Shown one piece after another: positions 8,748 to 18,278 of a DNA stretch of 64,000 bases. Source of the stretch: Alloprevotella sp. Lung230 (lineage in GTDB: Bacteria; Bacteroidota; Bacteroidia; Bacteroidales; Bacteroidaceae); NCBI RefSeq assembly GCF_014385435.1, contig NZ_JACSUD010000004.1, forward strand, positions 62,001 through 126,000. Reading direction: 5' to 3'. The position numbers and the translations under genes were made by a program. Numbering within the stretch: the stretch's first letter is position 1; the number at the start of each line of letters is the position of its first letter. The notes below the pieces were generated by a model. The model was not told the origin of the DNA. It made no database searches and saw nothing but the letters and a program-made list of their open reading frames with translations.

Positions 8748-10721
8748 ATGCGTACTTCTATTTCTGCGCGCTCCTTGGCCTCTTCGGGGTGGAGCGTTCC
8801 CGTTGTGCTTCTGCTCAACACCCTGTTGGCACTTATGGTGTTTGCACTGTGCCGCCTCGTCTTTTTTCTGGAAAACTATACCCTCTATGCTGCCGACTTA
8901 GGGCGCTGGTCGTGGGGCGAGATGTGGGAAGGCACGTTGCGGTTTGACGGTGCCGCCGTGGCTTATACCCAGCTGCTCTATGCACTGTTCTTGCTCTTCC
9001 CCTATCCCCGTTGGGAGGGGCAAGTGCGACAACGCTTGACCAAATGGACGTTTGTCGGGGTGCAAAGTCTGTGTGTGGTTCTCAACCTCATCGATGCCGT
9101 CTACGTCCAGTACACCGGACGGCGCAGCACGATCGGTGTGCTGCAAGAGTTCAGTCACGAAAGCAACATCGGGCGCATCTTCCTCGCCGAGCTCCTCCCC
9201 CACTGGTACCTCTTCGTGGCAGGCGCAGTCCTCATTTTCCTCCTCTATCGGTGCTACGTCTCGCTGCCCCATCCCACGAGCCCTTTCCGCCCGAAGTCCT
9301 ACTACTTCTCGCGCATCGGCACTCTACTGGGGTTTGCTCTCCTCGCAGTGGTAGGCATGCGGGGCGGCTATCTCGGGGGACAGCGTCCCATTCGCTTGAC
9401 CGATGCCAACATCTTTGTCCGGCGTCCCACTGAAGCGTCCCTCATCCTCAACACCCCCTTTTCCATCATCCGCACCCTCGGCAAACGCTCCTTTGTTGTG
9501 CCGCACTACTTTCCGGCCGACCGTTTGCCAGCCCTCTATTCGCCCATCCACAACGTGGGCGACAGTCTGCCGATGCGGCGGAAGAACGTGGTGGTGCTCA
9601 TTGTCGAAAGCATGGGCCGCGAATACATCGGTGCGCTCAACCGCGACTTAGACGGCGGACGCTATCGGGGGTTCACCCCCTTCTTAGACTCTCTGTGCCA
9701 ACAGAGCTACCGTTTCGAACAAAGCTACGCCACCGGCCGTAAGAGCATCGACGGCATGCCCTCCATCCTTTCGGGACTGCCGAGGATGGGTGAGTCCATC
9801 TTCCTCACCCCTGCCGCCCTCAACAAAATAAGCGGCTTGGCGGGAGAACTCCGCAAAGAGGGCTACACCACCGCCTTCTTCCACGGTGCCGAAAGGGGGT
9901 CGATGGGCTTCCTCCCCTTCTCCCGCACCACCGGCTACGCTCACTACTATGGCCGCGAAGACTACGAGGCCGACCCCGTCTGGGGAAAGCAGGCGGCCTT
10001 CGACGGCACTTGGGGCATCTGGGACGAGTGGTTCTTGCAATACTATGCCCACAAGATGACGCAGATGCGCCCGCCCTTCCTGACCACGGTCTTCACGCTT
10101 TCGAGCCACCATCCTTTCCACGTGCCCGAAGCCTATGCCAAGCGCTTTCCTGAAGAGGGCGGACATCCCCTCTACAAGTGCATCCGCTATGCCGACTTTG
10201 CCCTCCGCCGATTCTTTGAAACCGCCCAAAAGCAACCGTGGTACAAGAACACGATTTTTGTACTCACTGCCGACCATACCAACGCCCCCATCCACGACGA
10301 ATATCGCACGGTGGCGGGACTTCACGCCGTCCCCATCTTCTTTTTCGACCCTTCCGGCGAACTGAAGCCTACTCTCAGAAAGGGCATTGCGCAACAGTCC
10401 GACATCATGCCTACCCTCCTGAGCTACCTCGGCTATAAGCGCCCCTTTGTGGCCTTTGGACACGACCTCCTGCACACACCCGATGCCGCAACGTGGACAG
10501 CGGGCTTCGACAACGGCACTTTCTACATCATCCGCGGCAATCATCTCCTCCTCTTCGATGGCGAGCGTACCACGGCGGTCTACAATCTGGCCGACGACCG
10601 CCTCTGTCGCCGCAACCTGGTCGGGAAATATCGCGAACAATCCGCCCTCGAACAACTCCTCAAAGCCTACATCCAGTCCTATATGGAGCGTGTCGATGGC
10701 AACCGGCTTGTCTGCGAGTAG
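8748..10721 (+). CDS. LTA synthase family membrane phosphotransferase (sulfatase fold)
   Basis: A 657-residue inner-membrane enzyme with about five hydrophobic segments in the first 210 residues and a periplasmic alkaline-phosphatase-superfamily domain behind them. Visible active-site elements are the metal ligand Glu in VVVLIVESMG (about residue 287), the probable nucleophile Ser in GRKSIDGMPSILSG (about residue 333), and TADHTN near residue 508. Relatives transfer phosphoglycerol or phosphoethanolamine from lipids to glycans, lipid A or teichoic acid. A Gram-negative bacterium makes no lipoteichoic acid, so the acceptor here is unknown. The ATG at 8748 is preferred over an upstream in-frame TTG, which would put the start inside the preceding terminator region. 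Mfd follows after 96 bases. Confidence 0.88.
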   Translation: MRTSISARSLASSGWSVPVVLLLNTLLALMVFALCRLVFFLENYTLYAADLGRWSWGEMWEGTLRFDGAAVAYTQLLYALFLLFPYPRWEGQVRQRLTKWTFVGVQSLCVVLNLIDAVYVQYTGRRSTIGVLQEFSHESNIGRIFLAELLPHWYLFVAGAVLIFLLYRCYVSLPHPTSPFRPKSYYFSRIGTLLGFALLAVVGMRGGYLGGQRPIRLTDANIFVRRPTEASLILNTPFSIIRTLGKRSFVVPHYFPADRLPALYSPIHNVGDSLPMRRKNVVVLIVESMGREYIGALNRDLDGGRYRGFTPFLDSLCQQSYRFEQSYATGRKSIDGMPSILSGLPRMGESIFLTPAALNKISGLAGELRKEGYTTAFFHGAERGSMGFLPFSRTTGYAHYYGREDYEADPVWGKQAAFDGTWGIWDEWFLQYYAHKMTQMRPPFLTTVFTLSSHHPFHVPEAYAKRFPEEGGHPLYKCIRYADFALRRFFETAQKQPWYKNTIFVLTADHTNAPIHDEYRTVAGLHAVPIFFFDPSGELKPTLRKGIAQQSDIMPTLLSYLGYKRPFVAFGHDLLHTPDAATWTAGFDNGTFYIIRGNHLLLFDGERTTAVYNLADDRLCRRNLVGKYREQSALEQLLKAYIQSYMERVDGNRLVCE

Positions 10722-10817
10722 TTGCCGGTGTTCTTCTGATCTCGAAGGTCGAACTTCCACATCATCCTCCCCGAAGCGCGCTTCTCCAATTTTGCTTTTC
10801 TCCCATTTCCTCACTTC

Positions 10818-13800
10818 ATGACCCTTCCCGAACTTCTCCCGCTTTTTGCTCATCATCCCGGTGTGCGCGCCCTGCTCCACTGCCTGCGCGAAGGGCAGAC
10901 GCCCGTCCTGCTCGAAGGGCTGCGCGGTTCTGCTCCTGCACTGATGCTGGGGGCAGCAGCTCACGAATGTCCATCCCCCTACCTCTTCGTGCTCAACGAC
11001 GAAGAGGAGGCGGGCTACTTCTACCACGACCTGCGGCAACTGCTGGGCGACGAGTGCGTACTGTTCTTCCCCTCGTCCTATCGCCGGGCAGTGAAATACG
11101 GCCAACGCGATGCAGCACAGGAGATCCTCCGTACCGACGTACTCTCCCGACTGAGCCGATGGGAAAGTACCCCTACCGAGGAGCACCCCATGCCGCTCTG
11201 CGTCGTGACCTTTCCCACGGCACTGGCCGAACGGGTGGCTTCGCGTAAGGAACTGACCGACCACTCCCTCACCATTCACACCGGCGAAGAGTACGACATC
11301 ATTGCCCTCACGCGCCGACTGGAAGAAGTGGGCTTCCATCGCCGGGACTACGTCTACGAACCGGGAGAATACGCCCTCCGCGGGTCGATACTCGATGTGT
11401 TTAGTTTTTCGTACGAACTTCCCTTCCGCATCGACTTCTTCGGCGATGAGGTGGAGACGATACGCACCTTTGAGGTGCAGAGTCAGCTGTCCAAGCAGCT
11501 CTGCGTCGAAGCCCACATTGTGCCCCACGTTGAGGAACAAAGTTCCGCGGCGGAGTTGGTGCCGTTCACCGACTTCTTGCCGTCTGCCACACGTTTGGTC
11601 GTGCGCAACTTCGGTTTCCTCACCGCTGCCGTGCAGAAGGTCTACGACGAGGGCTTTGCCCGACAGGCAGTGGCCGAGATGGAGGCTTCATCCGAAATGG
11701 AGGCGGCCGAACTCGAAGCCCGATTTTCGGCTGCCGCTCAGTTGGTGAGCGGGAGTCGACTGGAGCGGGAACTTGCGCCTTTGCAGCGCTTCGAACTCAC
11801 AGCCTCGCCCTCTACCATGGCCGATGAGGCTGCGCGGGTGGTGTTTCGCACGCAGGCCCAACCGCTGTTTCACAAGAATTTCAATCTTGTGGTCGACACC
11901 CTCCGCCGCAATCTCCGAGCGGGCATACACACCTATGTCCTCGCCGACAGTGAGAAGCAAAACGAGCGTCTGCGCGAAATCATCAACGATCTCCAACACG
12001 CCGATGTGGAGACTTCGCAAGAGGCCGCCCAGACCGCCCCACTCTTTACGAGTGTGCACCTCACCCTACACGAGGGTTTTGTCGATGAGCAAGCGCAGGT
12101 CGCCCTCTTCACCGACCACCAAATCTTCGACCGATTTCACAAGTACAACCTCCGTTCCGACCACGCCCGCAATGCCAAAATTGCCCTGACGCTCAAAGAG
12201 CTGATGCAGTTTGAGCCGGGCGACTATGTGGTGCACGTCGACCACGGCGTGGGGCGGTTTGCCGGATTGGTGCGCATGCCCGGTGCCGACGGCGAACTGC
12301 AAGAGGTCATCAAAATCACCTATCAGAACAACGATGCCATCTTCGTCTCCATCCACGCCCTCCACAAGGTGTCGAAGTACAAAGGCCGCGAGGGCGAACC
12401 GCCCCGACTCTCCCACCTCGGCACCGGTGCGTGGGAGCGCATCAAGAGCAAGACCAAGGAAAAGCTCAAAGACATCGCCCGCGACCTCATCGTCCTCTAC
12501 AGCCGCCGGCGCGAAGAAAAGGGCTTCGCCTACACCCCCGACACGTTCCTCCAGCAGGAGCTTGAAGCCTCCTTTGCCTACGAAGACACCCCCGACCAGC
12601 TCAAAGTGACCCAGCAGGTCAAGGCCGACATGGAGCGCGACCGCCCGATGGACCGCCTCGTCTGCGGCGACGTGGGGTTTGGCAAAACCGAAATCGCGGT
12701 GCGCGCTGCCTTCAAGGCGGCCTGCGACAACAAGCAGGTCGCCGTGATGGTGCCGACCACGGTGCTCGCCTTGCAGCACTACAAAACTTTCGCCAAGCGG
12801 CTGAAGGACTTCCCAGTCCGCGTCGACTACCTCTCGCGGGCACGCACCACGGCCCAGACCAGGGAAATCCTCAAAGACCTCGCCGCCGGCAACATCCACA
12901 TCATCATCGGCACGCACAAACTCATCGGGAAGAGCGTCAAGTTCAAAGACTTGGGCCTCCTCATCATCGATGAAGAGCAGAAGTTCGGCGTTTCGGTCAA
13001 GGAAAAGCTCCGCCAACTGAAAGTGAACGTCGACACGCTCACCATGTCGGCCACGCCCATTCCACGCACGTTGCAGTTTTCGCTCATGGGGGCCCGCGAC
13101 CTGAGCGTCATCAACACGCCGCCCCCCAACCGCCTCCCCATCCAGACGGAGATCCACTCCTTCGGCCACGAAATCATTGCCGACGCCATCAACTTCGAAC
13201 TCTCTCGCAATGGACAGGTCTACATCGTGACCCACCGCATCTCGTCCCTCACCAACATCGAATCGCTCATCCGCAAGCACGTGCCCGATGCGCGAGTGGT
13301 CGTGGGGCACGGACAGATGGAACCCAAGCGGCTGGAAGAAATCATCCTCGACTTCGTCAACCACGAATACGACGTCCTGCTCTCCACCACCATCATCGAA
13401 AACGGCATAGATGTGCCCAACGCCAACACCATCCTCATCGACAACGCCCACCACTTCGGCCTCTCCGACCTCCACCAGATGCGTGGTCGCGTGGGGCGCG
13501 GCAACCGCAAAGCCTTCTGCTATCTCCTCGCACCGCCCCTCTCCCTCCTCCCCGACGACAGCCGCCGACGCCTGCAAGCCATCGAAAACTTCTCCGACCT
13601 CGGCTCGGGCATCCACATCGCCATGCAGGACCTCGACATCCGCGGCGCCGGCAATCTCTTAGGTGCCGAACAGAGCGGCTTCATCGCCGACCTGGGCTAC
13701 GAGACCTATCAGAAAATCCTGGCCGAAGCCGTGGCAGAACTGAAGAACGAGGAGTTTGCCGACCTTTTTGCCGAAGAACTCGAACGCCAGACCAACGCCC

Positions 13801-14300
13801 TCGACGGCGATGCCTTCGTGGCGGAATGCAACGTGGAGTGCGACCTCCGCGCCTATCTGCCCGAAACCTACGTGCCCGGCGCGAGCGAACGCATGCTCCT
13901 CTACCGCGAACTGGACGGCTTCAACACCGATGAAGAAATCGAAGACTTCCGCCGCCGCCTCATCGACCGATTCGGAACGCTGCCGCCCGAAGCCGAAGAA
14001 CTGCTGCGCGTGCTCCCTCTCCGCCGTCTCGGTCGCCGGTGCGGGGCGGAGCGCTTGGTGCTGAAGGGCGGCAAAATGACCCTCTACTTTGTGGCTAACG
14101 CCCAAAGCCCCTTCTACCAGAGCGGTGCTTTCAGCCGCGTGCTTGCCTTCGCCACCTCTCCGGCCAACCTCCGCCGCTGCGAACTCGGCGAACAGAAGGG
14201 CAAGCGCTTCATGCGCATCAAGAGCGTGCCCTCCGTGGCCGATGCCGTGGCGCTGCTCGCCCATCTTGTGGAACATCAAGACGCTGCGTCCCCACAATAG
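10818..14300 (+). CDS. mfd: Transcription-repair coupling factor Mfd
   Basis: A full-length Mfd of 1160 residues. It removes RNA polymerase stalled at DNA lesions and recruits UvrA. Order of parts: an N-terminal UvrB-like module, a CarD-like RNA polymerase interaction domain (about 461-560, starting FEPGDYVVHVDHGVGRFAG), a RecG-like helicase with Walker A GDVGFGKTE near 617 and motif II DEEQKFGV near 717 (usually DEEQRFGV), helicase C with MRGRVGRGNRKAFCY, and a C-terminal TRCF domain. It probably has its own transcription start or shares one with the upstream phosphotransferase. The region downstream to 14863 is non-coding. Confidence 0.97.
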   Translation: MTLPELLPLFAHHPGVRALLHCLREGQTPVLLEGLRGSAPALMLGAAAHECPSPYLFVLNDEEEAGYFYHDLRQLLGDECVLFFPSSYRRAVKYGQRDAAQEILRTDVLSRLSRWESTPTEEHPMPLCVVTFPTALAERVASRKELTDHSLTIHTGEEYDIIALTRRLEEVGFHRRDYVYEPGEYALRGSILDVFSFSYELPFRIDFFGDEVETIRTFEVQSQLSKQLCVEAHIVPHVEEQSSAAELVPFTDFLPSATRLVVRNFGFLTAAVQKVYDEGFARQAVAEMEASSEMEAAELEARFSAAAQLVSGSRLERELAPLQRFELTASPSTMADEAARVVFRTQAQPLFHKNFNLVVDTLRRNLRAGIHTYVLADSEKQNERLREIINDLQHADVETSQEAAQTAPLFTSVHLTLHEGFVDEQAQVALFTDHQIFDRFHKYNLRSDHARNAKIALTLKELMQFEPGDYVVHVDHGVGRFAGLVRMPGADGELQEVIKITYQNNDAIFVSIHALHKVSKYKGREGEPPRLSHLGTGAWERIKSKTKEKLKDIARDLIVLYSRRREEKGFAYTPDTFLQQELEASFAYEDTPDQLKVTQQVKADMERDRPMDRLVCGDVGFGKTEIAVRAAFKAACDNKQVAVMVPTTVLALQHYKTFAKRLKDFPVRVDYLSRARTTAQTREILKDLAAGNIHIIIGTHKLIGKSVKFKDLGLLIIDEEQKFGVSVKEKLRQLKVNVDTLTMSATPIPRTLQFSLMGARDLSVINTPPPNRLPIQTEIHSFGHEIIADAINFELSRNGQVYIVTHRISSLTNIESLIRKHVPDARVVVGHGQMEPKRLEEIILDFVNHEYDVLLSTTIIENGIDVPNANTILIDNAHHFGLSDLHQMRGRVGRGNRKAFCYLLAPPLSLLPDDSRRRLQAIENFSDLGSGIHIAMQDLDIRGAGNLLGAEQSGFIADLGYETYQKILAEAVAELKNEEFADLFAEELERQTNALDGDAFVAECNVECDLRAYLPETYVPGASERMLLYRELDGFNTDEEIEDFRRRLIDRFGTLPPEAEELLRVLPLRRLGRRCGAERLVLKGGKMTLYFVANAQSPFYQSGAFSRVLAFATSPANLRRCELGEQKGKRFMRIKSVPSVADAVALLAHLVEHQDAASPQ

Positions 14301-14461
14301 TGCCCCGCCCCGTGCCTCTGCCGACACAGGTTCGGTGTCCTCATTTTCGCCCCATAGTTTTCTCCCCAAGCGGAGAACCGATTTTCCCTCGCGGGAGAAT
14401 GGGTTCTCTTCTTGGGGAGAAATGGTTAGAGGCAAAGAGGGGTTTCCATCTGAGCTTCAGC

Positions 14462-14672
14462 AAAAGTTCGTGGCTTCAGCAAGAAAAGTTGCGCGCCTCA
14501 AAGATAAACTATAAACCAAACTTTGAATTACATAAACCAAACTTTGGTTTATATAAACCAAGGCTTGAATTATATAAACCAAGGTTTGGTTTATAGATTG
14601 CGCCTTAGCTTTTCAACTTTTCTTGCCGAAGCCACGAACTTTTTCGCTCACGCAGGCGAGCTGTGCCCAAAG
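14462..14672 (+). repeat. Dispersed palindromic repeat family B, copy 1
   Basis: A perfect-length inverted pair flanks the element: AAAAGTTCGTGGCTTC then GCAAGAAAAGTTG (14462-14491), and its complement at 14614-14643 with one mismatch. The interior (14509-14595) is four tandem units of about 21 bp, each starting ATAAACCAA, with pairs able to fold as ACCAAACTTTGGT or ACCAAGGTTTGGT. The right flank to 14672 is shared with copies at 40001 and 47968. The intergenic region 14301-14863 otherwise holds only a terminator. Confidence 0.75.
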
Positions 14673-14802
14673 AAGGGATGAGTTTTGAACAATGCCGCAG
14701 CATAGCTTGGATAGAGAAACGACACTTCGATGTTCGTGCCTCACGCTCACCTGCGGTGTGCTTCTCAAACAGCCCTTCGGGATGATGCCTGCTACATAAG
14801 CC

Positions 14803-14837
14803 AAAAGGCTGCACTTCGTGATGAAGTGCAGCCTTTT
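14803..14837 (-). terminator. Intrinsic terminator after the second GH92 gene
   Basis: A near-perfect 15-bp stem, AAAAGGCTGCACTTC / GAAGTGCAGCCTTTT, with a five-base loop, 27 bases beyond the stop of the minus-strand GH92 gene. It is symmetric enough to work in both directions. Confidence 0.7.
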
Positions 14838-14863
14838 CTGTGCTTGTACGGTTGTGTCGATAG

Positions 14864-17107
14864 TTATTGCAACTCAAAGTCCAAGCGGCCACCGCGCAGG
14901 AGGTCGGCGTGGGAGATGCGGAAGCCCTTGAACGGGCGGCCGCCCAGGCGGATGGAGCGGATGCGTTGTCCTTGCGCGGCATTGGGGGCGGAGATGACCA
15001 AGCGGTCGGTGCCGTGGATGGCAGGGTCAAGACGCAGGGTGATGCGGTCGAACACCGGAGCGGTGAGGGTGTAGGAAGCATCGGCAGGGTTGTCGGGGTA
15101 GAAGCCCATCATCGCGAAGACAGCCCATGCACTCATCGTGCCGGTGTCGTCATTGCCGGGGATGCCGTGGGGAGCGTTGTGGAAGACTTTGTCGAGCCAT
15201 TGGCGTGTGAGCACTTGTGTGCGCCATTCCTCGCCCTTGATGTAGGAGAAGAGGTAGGGATAGGCGATGTCGGGCTCGTTGGCGGGGTCGTAGTAGCCGT
15301 TGTCGAAAATGCTTTGGAGACGTTCGGTAAACTTGCGGTTGCCGCCCATCAATTTGGCTAAGCCGGTAATGTCGTGCGGCACAAAGAAGGTGTAGTTCCA
15401 AGCGTTTCCTTCGTGAAATCCGGGAGAGGGCTCGAAGTTTTCGCCTTGTTTGGGATTGAAGGGCGAGAGGAAGCGACCGTCAGGCGTACGGGGGCGCAGG
15501 GTGCCAAACTCGGGGGAGTAGTAGTGCTTGTAGCCCAGCGAGCGGCGGCGATAGCGGCGGGCATCGTCTTTCTTGCCGAGGGCTTCGGCAAAACGTGCGA
15601 GCGCGGCATCGGCCACGTAGTATTCGAGAGCGTGGGAGACAGAATTGTCGTAGGGCTCGCGCAGGGGGCAGTAGCCGAAGCGCAGGTAGTCGTCGTTGTC
15701 GGGGCGTAGGGGATTTTCCTTGCCGGGCGTGTCGGCTCCTTTGCACATGGCTTCATAGGCGAGGGGGACGTCGAAGTCGCGCAGCCCCTTCATCCAGGTG
15801 TCGACGATGACGGGGATGGCCGGGTCTCCTTCCATGGTGTAAGTTTCCTGCCCATAAAGTTCCCATTTCGGCAGCCAGCCCGTTTCGCGATATTGGTCGA
15901 GCATGGAGCGCACCATGGCCTGCTGACGTTGGGGAAAGAGGAGCGTGAAGAGTTGGTGGGTGCAGCGATAAGTGTCCCAAAGAGAGAACACGGTGTAGCG
16001 GTCGCCCGAAGTGCGGCGAGTGATGCCGGTTTGCATTTCGGGATATTCGCCGTTGACGTCTTGGAGGATGTTGGGGTGGATTTGTGTGTGATAGAGCGCG
16101 GTGTAGAAGATGGTGCGCTGGTCCGGCGTGCCGCCTTCGACGGTGACCACGGAGAGTGCCTCTTCCCACGCACATTCGGCAGCGGTGCGCACATCGGCAA
16201 AGTGGGTGCCTTGGGGCTGTTCGTGTTGTAAGTTTTCGCGCGCATTGGCGGTACTCACAAAGGAGACCCCGATTTGAACTTCTATCTGTTCGCCCTCTTC
16301 AACATTGAAGGAAAAGTAAGCCCCGATGTCGTCGCCCGAAATCTCGCGATGGAAGTTGGGGTAGAGTTTGCGTTTTCCGGCGTAGGGTTCCCAATCGGCC
16401 TCGGCGGTCATGGGGCGCTGTTGCTTCCAAAAACCGCGCTGTTGGGGACGGCGGTTGATGCGCATCACGAAGTAGAGCGGATAGACGGCTTGGGGATTGT
16501 TGTAGCAAAATGTGCCGAGGAGTTTGCTGCCTTCGATTTCGGTATCGCTCACATAACGCACCGTAGCACCACTCTCGTTGGTCAAGCCTTCGCCCAGGTT
16601 GAGCAAGACGTTGGCCTGCCCTTTGGGAAAGGTGAAGCGGGCGATGGAACTGCGGAGCGTGGCCGACACCTCGGCGAGGATGCCGTATTTCGTCAGGCGG
16701 TTGCTGTAATAGCCGGGATGCGCCACCTCGTCGGTGTAGGTGGAACCATAGTTTTTGTAGTCCGTTTCGAGGTCGCCTGTCGTGGGCATCAGCAGGAGCG
16801 AACCCATGTCGGGGCAGCCCACACCGCTGAGATTGACGTGGCTGAATCCGGTGAAGAAGCGGTTGGTGTGGTCATAGGGCGTGGACCACCAGCGGGCGTC
16901 TTTGTCGTAGCCGTTCAGGTCGCTCCCCATCACGTTGAAGGGCGTCACGCTCATCAGCCCTGTGGGGAGGACAGCACCAGGGTTACACGTCCCGAAGTTG
17001 GTCGTACCGATGAAGGGATTGACGTAGTCGATGAGCCGCTGCGCGGATTGAGCCGCTGCTGCCGAGGCAAGCGTGCAAGCCAACAGAAGAATGAGAATGC
17101 GTTTCAT
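14864..17107 (-). CDS. GH92 family alpha-mannosidase, secreted
   Basis: A complete 747-residue GH92 enzyme. The start at 17107 begins with a classical signal peptide (MKRILILLLACTLASAAAAQ, predicted cleavage after AAAQ); the frame extends further upstream but without a better start. The N-terminal domain opens with DYVNPFIGTTNFGTCNPGA and contains FSHVNLSGVGCPDMGS, the usual calcium/substrate loop. The catalytic-base region GNDDTGTMSAW and AMMGFYPDNP lie near the C-terminus. It should remove terminal alpha-mannose residues in the periplasm. The gene is 77 bases after rsgA on the same strand, so read-through from rsgA is possible. It differs clearly from the partial GH92 at the left edge, so the two are not a recent duplication. 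Confidence 0.93.
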   Translation of the reverse strand: MKRILILLLACTLASAAAAQSAQRLIDYVNPFIGTTNFGTCNPGAVLPTGLMSVTPFNVMGSDLNGYDKDARWWSTPYDHTNRFFTGFSHVNLSGVGCPDMGSLLLMPTTGDLETDYKNYGSTYTDEVAHPGYYSNRLTKYGILAEVSATLRSSIARFTFPKGQANVLLNLGEGLTNESGATVRYVSDTEIEGSKLLGTFCYNNPQAVYPLYFVMRINRRPQQRGFWKQQRPMTAEADWEPYAGKRKLYPNFHREISGDDIGAYFSFNVEEGEQIEVQIGVSFVSTANARENLQHEQPQGTHFADVRTAAECAWEEALSVVTVEGGTPDQRTIFYTALYHTQIHPNILQDVNGEYPEMQTGITRRTSGDRYTVFSLWDTYRCTHQLFTLLFPQRQQAMVRSMLDQYRETGWLPKWELYGQETYTMEGDPAIPVIVDTWMKGLRDFDVPLAYEAMCKGADTPGKENPLRPDNDDYLRFGYCPLREPYDNSVSHALEYYVADAALARFAEALGKKDDARRYRRRSLGYKHYYSPEFGTLRPRTPDGRFLSPFNPKQGENFEPSPGFHEGNAWNYTFFVPHDITGLAKLMGGNRKFTERLQSIFDNGYYDPANEPDIAYPYLFSYIKGEEWRTQVLTRQWLDKVFHNAPHGIPGNDDTGTMSAWAVFAMMGFYPDNPADASYTLTAPVFDRITLRLDPAIHGTDRLVISAPNAAQGQRIRSIRLGGRPFKGFRISHADLLRGGRLDFELQ

Positions 17108-17184
17108 TTCAGGGAAACTAAAAAGGATGGTGTGTTTAGAAGAAAAGGTGCGGCCGGTTTGGAGTAGACAGTACCTTGATGGCC

Positions 17185-18135
17185 TCAAAGGTGGGCGCGA
17201 TATTTTCCCTCTTCCTTGTCGTTGAGCATGGAGAGGTAGGAGGTGTAGCGCGAGGGAGCGAGCCGGTGGGCTTCGAGAGCTTCGACGACGGCACAACCCG
17301 GTTCTTGGGTGTGGGTGCAGTTGGAGAAGCGACAACCCTCTCCGAGCGCAAAGATGTCGCGGAAGTAGTGGGCGATTTCTTCCGGCTCCATGTCGAACGT
17401 GCCAAACCCCTTGATACCGGGGATGTCGATGAGGCTGCCCGCAGATTGATCATCGGGCGAAGGAAGGTCGAAGAGTTCGCTGAAAGTGGTGGTGTGCATC
17501 CCCGTGCCGTGGGCGTCGGAAATTTCGGCCGTCTTCACTTGCGCATCGGGAATGAACTGATTGAGCAACGTGCTTTTGCCCACGCCCGAATGTCCGGCCA
17601 GAAGGGTGATTTTCCCCGTGAGCCGTGGACGCAATGCCTCCAATCCGTGGCCGGAGAGCGCCGCAATTTGGTGCACCTCGTAGCCCATGTCGGTGTAGAT
17701 GTGCGTGAGGTAGTCGGCCGTGGCGCGTTCGTCGTCGGTCAGATCGTCCATTTTGTTGAGCACCAACACGACGGGGACACGATAGGCTTCGGCCGAAGCC
17801 AAGAAGCGGTCGATGAAAGTGGTGCTGGTCTCAGGGCGCGCCAAGGTGGCCACCAAGAGGGCTTGGTCGATGTTGGCGGCGAGGATGTGGCTTTGTTTGG
17901 AGAGGTTGGAAGCTTTGCGGATGATGTAGTTGCGGCGCGGGTCGATGGCGGTGATGAAAGCGAGTTCGCCCTCGCCGTTATTGCGCAGCGTCACGCCATC
18001 TCCCACTGCCACGGGGTTGGTGGTGCGGATGCCTTTGAGGCGGAAATTGCCTTTGACGCGGCTTTCGATGAGTTGCCCTTCATCGGTGCGCACAAGATAA
18101 CTGCTTCCGGTGTTTTTGATGACGATGCCGTGCAT
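17185..18135 (-). CDS. rsgA: Ribosome small subunit biogenesis GTPase RsgA
   Basis: A 316-residue circularly permuted GTPase that checks maturation of the 30S decoding centre. An N-terminal OB-fold (about 1-70) precedes the G domain, in which the G4 motif NKMD (about 126) comes before G1 GHSGVGKST (about 180) and G3 DIPG, the expected permuted order. The C-terminal zinc finger is visible as CRFSNCTHTQEPGC. Its position next to frr, another ribosome factor, on the same strand fits, but a hairpin with a T-rich tail lies between them. The ATG at 18135 gives the typical start MHGIVIKNTGSSYLV. Confidence 0.96.
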   Translation of the reverse strand: MHGIVIKNTGSSYLVRTDEGQLIESRVKGNFRLKGIRTTNPVAVGDGVTLRNNGEGELAFITAIDPRRNYIIRKASNLSKQSHILAANIDQALLVATLARPETSTTFIDRFLASAEAYRVPVVLVLNKMDDLTDDERATADYLTHIYTDMGYEVHQIAALSGHGLEALRPRLTGKITLLAGHSGVGKSTLLNQFIPDAQVKTAEISDAHGTGMHTTTFSELFDLPSPDDQSAGSLIDIPGIKGFGTFDMEPEEIAHYFRDIFALGEGCRFSNCTHTQEPGCAVVEALEAHRLAPSRYTSYLSMLNDKEEGKYRAHL

Positions 18136-18203
18136 GAAGTTGAGGGATTGGGGGGAGGTTTTCGGAAATAAGTAGGCAATGAAGCGTCTGTAAGGAAACG
18201 AAG

Positions 18204-18249
18204 AAAACGATGGTCAGGTAGTGCATAGGCTACTTGCCATCGTTTTTTT
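18204..18249 (-). terminator. Terminator between frr and rsgA
   Basis: Read on the minus strand, CGATGG and CCATCG arms enclose an inner stem AGTAG/CTAC and are followed by TTTTCTTCGTTTCC, 30 bases after the frr stop. Plus-strand reading also gives seven Ts, so it may act both ways. Confidence 0.65.
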
Positions 18250-18278
18250 CGGGCTGGGGCCAAGAGCGACCTTCTGCC

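Noticed and set aside
9684-11540. 618-codon open frame opposite the LTA-synthase-like gene and mfd
   Set aside because: It spans two genes and their intergenic gap on the opposite strand; composition is that of a GC-rich shadow.
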